A DNA stretch of 64,000 nucleotides from Arachnopeziza araneosa. Taxonomy: Eukaryota; Ascomycota; Leotiomycetes; Helotiales; Arachnopezizaceae. Location of the stretch: contig QYAI01000024.1 in the NCBI GenBank assembly GCA_003988855.1, forward strand, positions 1 to 64,000. The letters are read 5' to 3'. Below the pieces are notes generated by a model, which made no database searches, was not told the origin of the DNA, and was given only the letters and a program-made list of their open reading frames with translations. Below, piece after piece: positions 57,875 through 64,000 of the stretch. How positions within the stretch are numbered: position 1 is the first letter of the stretch; each line of letters begins with the position of its first letter. The translations under genes and the position numbers were made by a program.

Positions 57875-58585
57875 GCTGGCCGGTGGAAGGTTTTCCTATG
57901 GCCACATGGGCTGTTTGTTAGTCTTGAATCAAGAGAGGGTAGCAATCGATGACAGGCCGTAGTGTGGATCCATCGCCGCTACCGTGGAACGGATCTTCGT
58001 GCCTAACAAGGAAGATTTTATTTTCGAGTGATGATTATCATCATCCTTCGCACAGGGAAAAGTTCTCTCAGTTTGGCTTGGAGTGGGTTTGGTGCCCGTT
58101 GGAGGCAAGATCCGCCTGTAGGATTGGCTCATCGGCTCAAGAGTGGGGTTGCCCAACTCTACTTTTACACCGGAACGTACGACGCTTGGAAAACCTCTGC
58201 AAAAAAACACCCAACAAGTTTGTCTCCTAATGGGCACTAACCCGTCCAGCCATACCGTCCTATCATCCCAGAAGGATGCTTGTTTGTCAGGAAATTCTAA
58301 AGACGGTGAGCTTTTGTGGGACAAGATGAAGTCAAGGAGCCGTCTCGGGGAAATTTCGTATCATTCATCTCGAATTTTTATCTATTTTCGTCCATCTTTA
58401 TTGTACAGAGGAACTTGGATACGTTCGGTATCGTACCGGCTCTTGACTGCTCTTATCGTTCCTCAGAGGAACCAGAGCTGGTTTCACGGGTCCCTTGTAT
58501 ATCTCAAGCCTTCATTCCTAAAACATCTGTTAAGTTTTAATTTGAGGGGGGACCTTGAATCGCACAAGTAGACATATTCCTCAGT
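57875..58585. promoter_or_regulatory. shared promoter region of BADH and choline oxidase
   Basis: 711-bp spacer between divergent genes of one pathway, so a common promoter is likely. Frames here (to 142 codons) have no motifs. I see no unmistakable regulator site. Confidence 0.5.
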
Positions 58586-60304
58586 ATGACTACAGATTTC
58601 CTCTCATCTTCACAGGTCAATGGCTTTGACTATGTCATCGTCGGTGGCGGAACTGCTGGCTGCGTAATTGCTTCTCGACTTGCCGAATATCTTCCTCACA
58701 AGAAGATATTGATGATAGAGGCGGGACCAAGCGACTTCAATAATGAGAGAGTCTTAAAACTGAAAGAATGGCTTACCCTCCTAGGAGGTGAACTTGACTA
58801 CGACTATGGGACAATAGAACAACCGAATGGTTTGTAGAGAGCTCGAAGTTAGCTTGTGTGAGAGAGTATTAACCGGTAGGCAGGAAACTCACACATCAGA
58901 CACTCAAGAGCAAAAGTGCTTGGAGGCTGCTCTTCACACAATACTTTGATCTCTTTTCGCCCTTTTGAATATGATTGCCAATTATGGGAATCTATGGGCT
59001 GTACCGGTTGGGGATTCAAAACCATGATGCGCCTGATAGACAATCTACGCAATCAGATCCAACCAGTCCATCCTCGACATCGGAATCAAGTCTGTAAAGA
59101 TTGGATCGCTTCTTGCTCAACAGCGATGGATATTCCTGTAATTTCGGATTTTAACAAACAGATCAAACAGACCGGTAGTCTGAAGCAAGGAGTCGGCTTC
59201 TTTTCAGTAGCTTACAACCCAAATGATGGGCTAAGAAGTTCTGCATCCACAGCTTATATTCATCCAATTCTGCGATCTGAAGAGAAACGGCCCAATCTTA
59301 AAATCATCACGAATGCTTGGGTATCAAAAATCAATGTGTCCAATAAGAAAGTTACTGGTGTCAATGTTACTCTCAAATCCGGGACTCAACTTTCTGTTTC
59401 TCCTAAAATCGAGACTATCCTATGCGGCGGAGCAATTGATACCTGCCGCCTTATGCTTCTCTCAGGAATTGGACCCCAGAAGCAACTTGTCGACCTCTCC
59501 ATCCCAGTAGTTCACAACCTTCCTGGCGTGGGCGAGAATCTCCTCGACCATCCCGAAACTATTATCATGTGGGAACTCAATGCTCCTATCCCACCCCAAA
59601 CGACCATGGATTCAGATGCAGGTATATTCTTGCGTCGGGATCCTCCAAATGCTGCTTCTTCCATCAAGGACCCTTCTTTGAATCCAAAGTCTCTTGCAGA
59701 TGGAGATATAGCTGATGTCATGATGCACTGCTACCAAATCCCATTCTGTCTCAACACCGCAAGACTAGGCTATGAAGCACCACTGAATGCATTTTGTATG
59801 ACGCCTAACATCCCGCGGCCACGAAGCAGAGGAAAAGTCTACCTCACAAGTAATGATCCAAATGTAAAGCCGGCATTGGATTTCAGGTACTTTACAGATC
59901 CAGAAGGCTATGATGCCGACACCTTGGTATTCGGACTCAAGGCTGCAAGAAAAATAGCCAAGCAAGAACCATTCTGCAACTGGATCAAGAAAGAAGTCGC
60001 GCCTGGCCCGGCCATCCAAACCGACGAGGAATTGTCTGAATACGGAAGGAAGGTGGCACATACCGTTTATCATCCAGCGGGGACTACCAAGATGGGCAGT
60101 GCAGACGACGAGATGGCTGTTGTGGATCCGGAACTTAAGATCAGAGGTCTGAGAGGAGTGCGGATTGCTGATGCCGGTGTCTTTCCCAGCATGGTCACGA
60201 TCAACCCGATGCTTACGGTGCTTGCGGTGGGAGAGTTCGCTGCGGAGAAGATAGCTATGGAGGCGGGATGGAGAAGAAGCGTGGGAGGGAGAGCGAAATT
60301 GTAA
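58586..60304 (+). CDS. choline oxidase (GMC oxidoreductase)
   Basis: FAD enzyme oxidising choline, probably via betaine aldehyde. Two exons, 58586-58829 and 58884-60304 (54-nt intron), give 554 aa; Arthrobacter choline oxidase has 546. The FAD-binding motif is VIVGGGTAGCVIASRLAE (18-35). The signature KVLGGCSSHNTLISF places His100 at the FAD-linked His99 position of the bacterial enzyme. Catalytic His478 (VYHPAGTTKMG) and Asn522 (TINPMLTV) are 44 residues apart, exactly as His466/Asn510. The residue at bacterial Ser101 is Thr102 here. Lower central blocks include LLSGIGPQKQL and NLPGVGENLLDHP, typical of GMC enzymes. Choline oxidase is preferred over choline dehydrogenase because of the GGCSSHN context and the absence of a mitochondrial presequence. 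Confidence 0.9.
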
Positions 60305-60495
60305 CTTGGTACCATAATTAGGAGACCTCAGGTAGAAGTGATGTCTTGTTTAGAATAGACTGGAGGTAGATATCCATTTGCACACAATCATTCGCTAAAG
60401 TTTTGAACATTCTGAAGGCATTAAATTAGGAGGAGTGTTTGAGCCTAATAGTTTCTTAATACGTGATAACAATTTCGATGGTTCTACTGTACGTA

Positions 60496-61713
60496 TCATA
60501 CAACCCCGATAGGTTTAGGTATCCAGGGACCCTCCCACAAAGTCCAGCCGATTGGGTCTGTCTGCATCACCACATCCGTTTCGGAGGCAGATGCATCTGG
60601 TCTCTCATCTGCCACTTTACTCAAATCCCTCTCTATCTTCTCCAACTCCGCTTTCACATCATCCATATTCTTAGTAGATGGCAGTGCTTCTAGTTCTCGG
60701 CCTTCTTTTTCCAGGAGTTTCGAATGCAGTGACACAATCCGCAACCTTGCATCTACATCCTCAACTGAGTCATAACTCTCCATCAGTGCATTAATAAGTT
60801 GATCTTCATCCATCTTCCTAAATGCCTGTTCAATGCGGCTTCGTTCCCGCTCGTCCTTCTCCCCAACCCATTTTTGGACCAAAGTTTGGTACTTGTTGGT
60901 TGGTAAAACCTCTTCGGGAAGGTGAACCCAGTAGTACTCCCATATCCATTTCAGTGCTTTCTGAGTAGCGGCACGAAGCTTGGATAGAGGTGGGAGTTCT
61001 TCATGAGTGGCTTGGTGTCGTAGCTCAACGTAGGTTGCAGGGAGCCCAAGAGTTTTAGCAATAGAGTACATGCTGCGTTTTCCACGTTTATCTTGGTGGC
61101 TGTCTAGCAGACCGGTGACGAACCTATGTGGTGTCAGAGTGTTACTGAAAGCAACCATGTCTCGAAGTTTAATGGAGCGGCCTCCTGAGAGCACTGAAAG
61201 TGACTAGGGGCAATACTGTCTGCTTCAAATACTCGAGAGCTGAAGAAATGGAACAGAGGACAGATGTAACCGAAAGAGTATCTTGGGCCGTTTACACAAG
61301 CCAAATCGATTGTGACCGCTGCTACGACTTAAACCAATATTGAATGATCCAGTTCAGAACTCCACAAACAGCTCTCAACTCCAGCATTCTCTCGAAGACA
61401 GGAACACAACAAGAAAAGAGATGCAGCCAACTCACCGACAAAACGCACTAGCATAGGCAGCTCTCACACACCACGCCTCACTCGTACTCCCATCCCCTAA
61501 CTCTGCTGCGCACAATGTCGCAGTACTCTCCACAAGATGCGGGCAGTTCCCCCTCTTGACCCAGACACCAACCATGGCTACGGCGCGCCTCTTCGACTCA
61601 TCCTGCTCATTCTTCGCTCTCACGGTCTTGGGGGGAGGTGAGGGGTAGAACGCGGATCGGACTTGGAGGAGCTGTGAGTGAAAGGTCCAGGGAGTGATGA
61701 TATATTGAGGCAT
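60496..61713 (-). CDS. LAS1: Las1 pre-rRNA ITS2 endoribonuclease
   Basis: HEPN-domain endonuclease cutting ITS2 in 60S maturation, with Grc3 as partner. Two exons, 61713-61436 and 61123-60496, give 301 aa. The spliced start reads MPQYIITPWTFHSQLLQVRSAFYP, with AVAMVGVWVKRGNCPHLVESTA and, across the junction, CVRAAYASAFCRFVTGLLDSHQDKR. The HEPN catalytic motif Rx4H appears as ELRHQATHEELP (Arg128, His129, His133). The basic block KRSMYSIAKTLGLPATYVE is typical of Las1. The intron is 312 nt, longer than most here. The protein is shorter than yeast Las1 (502 aa) mainly in the C-terminal tail, which ends with DPIGWTLWEGPWIPKPIGVV, a Grc3-contact-like end. Confidence 0.92.
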
Positions 61714-62143
61714 TCCAGAGAGTCAGAGGGGGGATAGAGAGAGGATTGGAGGTTGGTGGAAAATATGGAATGAAATTTTGGGGGCCAAAATGATTTTTGT
61801 GCCAAGAGTTGGGGCTCTGCGGATAGCGATAAGGACCATCGCAAGCGAAACCTTAATTCTAACTGGATAAGGCATTTGAGACGAGGAACTGGTGGGTCTT
61901 GCGACGGCTATTTCAGGTTCACAAAATTTCCAGAATAAATCGACATATTCTTGAAGAAAGCTTTCGTCATATATTTTCGTTATCATACGTTACTATCTAT
62001 ACATGGAGGTAATGCCAGTCGCTCGCCTGCGAGATGATCCATCGCTGGCTTTCAATGTCTTATTCCGGCCGATCCCATGCTCTCCATCCATAACACCACG
62101 CTAATATGCAGAATAAAAAATAAAATCCTCCTACACTTTCGTC
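61714..62143. other. intergenic region, promoter of LAS1
   Basis: Spacer between LAS1 and the acidic protein gene, both on the minus strand. Short frames without motifs. No repeats. Confidence 0.5.
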
Positions 62144-63307
62144 TCAGAGCCAGCTGCTAGGTTCATATCTATGCGACATAGCTGAATGTTGTGGCACCGA
62201 CGATATCGATTGCTCGATGTTGTTGTTGTTTGAGGTATTGTGAGCCATTTGGACTTCATCAGACTCGTCCTCATCCTCCCCTTCTCCATCTTGTTCCTCG
62301 TCGTCTTCATCTTCATCATCGCTTGGAGGTGGGTTCCATGTTTCTTCAAGCTTCAGGCCTTTCCCAGTAGGTTCCACACGTCGAGCACCACTACCGAGAA
62401 GAGAGGACATCATAAAGGCTCGATAGTTGTTCAGATGTGGGTCTGATGAAGGTGTTTTCGCTGGCTCAGGGCTGTCATATAGTCCCATTCCAATCAGCTC
62501 TTCTTCACCATCATCATCGTCAGATAGAGGATGATATGGAATGGCTTCTTCGGCTGGAAAAGTTGGTTCCGGATGTTGTATTGGCAAGAAGTTTTCAGGC
62601 GTTGGGGGCGCAGTTGTCGAACTCTCGAAGCCATTCGATGCGAAGTGGTTCCAGTCAAAGTGAGAATACATTGAGGGATCTTGGTTGGGGGATGGTTGTG
62701 GGATGAGGTTGTGCATTGGCTGTTCAACTGCTAGCGGCTGATTGGTAGTGTAATACTCATCAGATGGAAATGAGGTATTCGATTCTTGATATGGGTATAT
62801 TGGTTGCTCATAGCTGTTGTATGGCATTGACAGTGGTGAGAAAGCTGAGGCTGGAGATGTGTATCCGGAGTACACAGCTGGGGTTGGTGGGAAATCGAAG
62901 AATTGATATTGAGCGTTCATTGAATCGGGAGTTTGGACGGGGAAATTCGACTGGTAGGAAGGTTGAGGAGCCAGATGAGAAGCAGGATGCCAACTGACTG
63001 GTCTGTTCGATCGTGCAGAGATTTGTTGAAGGCCATCGTTCGACATACACCCTCCCGCTGCCACCGAATTCTGCTCAAGAATTGCAAGCCTCCGTCGATA
63101 TGCCCCATCATTCATGACCGTCCGCCGTCGACCTAGCCCCATGGATCCTCTTGGACTGTTGCTGGCACTATTAGGCTTGACAACACGCATAGAGCCAACG
63201 GGTTTCTGGCCGCCTGAACTGCGAGAGAATCTCGATACATCGTCCAGCAACATCTCAACAGTGGTGTACCCTGGGGTAGGTGTATGCCAATTGCCTGTGT
63301 TCATCAT
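62144..63307 (-). CDS. acidic, low-complexity hypothetical protein
   Basis: Single exon, 387 aa from MMNTGNWHTPTPGYTTVEMLL. I do not recognise the family. A basic segment near residues 40-75 (GSMGLGRRRTVMNDGAYRRRL) is followed by a long Pro/Ser/Tyr/Gln-rich disordered region and an acidic C-terminal patch (SDDEDEDDEEQDGEGEDEDES). This composition is common in nuclear or transcription-associated proteins, which is only suggestive. The open frame extends upstream to 63568, but those residues (Ser/His/Leu-rich, no conservation look) read as leader, so I start at 63307; the second ATG at 63304 is equally possible. Confidence 0.6.
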   Translation of the reverse strand: MMNTGNWHTPTPGYTTVEMLLDDVSRFSRSSGGQKPVGSMRVVKPNSASNSPRGSMGLGRRRTVMNDGAYRRRLAILEQNSVAAGGCMSNDGLQQISARSNRPVSWHPASHLAPQPSYQSNFPVQTPDSMNAQYQFFDFPPTPAVYSGYTSPASAFSPLSMPYNSYEQPIYPYQESNTSFPSDEYYTTNQPLAVEQPMHNLIPQPSPNQDPSMYSHFDWNHFASNGFESSTTAPPTPENFLPIQHPEPTFPAEEAIPYHPLSDDDDGEEELIGMGLYDSPEPAKTPSSDPHLNNYRAFMMSSLLGSGARRVEPTGKGLKLEETWNPPPSDDEDEDDEEQDGEGEDEDESDEVQMAHNTSNNNNIEQSISSVPQHSAMSHRYEPSSWL

Positions 63308-64000
63308 GGCTGTGTATGATGAAGTGAGAAGGAAGACGTAGGGAAGAGAAAAGAAGTTTAAGAGGAAATAGATGGCACGAGAAGAAACATAGGCAGTCGA
63401 GTCAATAGGACTAGGGTGAGGGGGCGTAAGGAAACATGTATGGTGCAATCTTAGGTGGAAAGGGATATGAAAGGAAGAGCTCGATAGACAACGGGATGTA
63501 CAAATATGGACACTACCTTCAAAGTTCGGGTATGTCGTCTGTGTCATCTGGCTGATGATGGAGCGCAAGGGTTCCTTCAGGAATCCACCGGCTCAGAGCT
63601 TCTTCTGGGGACGCATGGCTTTGTTGGCGGCGGTCAAAGTCAAAATAGTGGCCGGCCGGAGCCCCTGGGCTGGCAAGATGCAAAGATCGAAAAGCCAAGC
63701 GGTTCAGGACCAGGCTGCCTCCATCCCGCGGCTGGATACGTATGGTGAAGGAGGTCGAAAGGCGAGGAGCAATGTACGAAACCCATCTCAGGTGTGTGAC
63801 GATCAAGCGGATTATGTCAGTGATAGACCTATATTTGACGGTATGGGGTGGATCGGGACGGGCAGGGGAGGAGTGTTTGCAATGGGGGAAGGGAAGTTGT
63901 TTCGCAAGCATGCCACTGGTGCAATGGCCAGCGGTCAAGCCATCCTCATCCGGTCAGATTGGACAGGCAGGCGTGAGGATATCAATGCCATGCCACCACA
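63308..64000. other. right edge, upstream region
   Basis: Promoter and leader of the acidic protein gene. Short frames on both strands (139 codons on minus, 80 on plus) lack motifs or splice support. The window ends before any further gene can be judged. Confidence 0.45.

Overview
The window is nuclear DNA of a filamentous ascomycete (Pezizomycotina; a Leotiomycete is my guess, but no sequence comparison could be run). The evidence is intron-dense genes with short introns of about 48-60 nt, GT..AG ends and CTAAC-like branch sites, genes on both strands without operons, and fungus-specific families: the Chs7 chitin synthase chaperone, ArAE_2 membrane proteins, GT90 glycosyltransferases, a Pho85-type cyclin and choline oxidase. 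Most of the supplied reading frames are single exons of multi-exon genes. I rebuilt the splice structures by hand, checking donor, acceptor, phase and protein continuity.

Layout. 1-1.0 kb: repeat-bearing, no gene. 1.0-5.6 kb: ribosomal protein eS19 (+), a 135-aa hypothetical (-), and a nuclear-looking protein with an AT-hook-like motif and a cytidine-deaminase-type zinc motif (+). 6.3-10.1 kb: an NDUFAF3-like complex I assembly factor (-) and a fused alpha/beta hydrolase plus dual-specificity phosphatase (-). 11.4-14.1 kb: a 14-exon dihydroxy-acid dehydratase (+) with exons as short as 8 and 10 nt. 15.1-17.6 kb: a zinc-finger-like hypothetical (+) and a DUF676-type serine hydrolase (+). 18.1-22.7 kb: a large ArAE_2/BRE4-type membrane protein (-). 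23.5-33.0 kb: a cyclin (-) and CHS7 (+), separated by about 6.5 kb of microsatellite-rich DNA without a convincing gene.

33.6-42.7 kb: a methyltransferase (-), a GT90 glycosyltransferase (-), mitochondrial ribosomal protein uL15m (+) and the sorting nexin Mvp1 (+). 43.0-47.2 kb: the neddylation E3 Dcn1 (+), mitochondrial bS6m (-) and the ribosome-assembly WD40 protein Rrb1/GRWD1 (+). 48.6-53.9 kb: a conserved basic hypothetical (+), OHCU decarboxylase of urate breakdown (-), the spliceosomal ubiquitin ligase Prp19 (+) and a SIM-RING protein resembling a SUMO-targeted ubiquitin ligase (+). 56.4-63.3 kb: betaine aldehyde dehydrogenase (-) divergent from choline oxidase (+), forming a choline-to-glycine-betaine pair, then the rRNA-processing nuclease Las1 (-) and an acidic low-complexity protein (-).

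Most genes are housekeeping and unrelated to each other. The functional clusters I can support are the choline oxidase/BADH pair and two tight head-to-head pairs (bS6m/RRB1, OHCU decarboxylase/PRP19). The most unusual items are the AT-hook deaminase-like protein, the hydrolase-phosphatase fusion, the microexons of the dehydratase gene, and a 760-nt coding-like intron inside DCN1.
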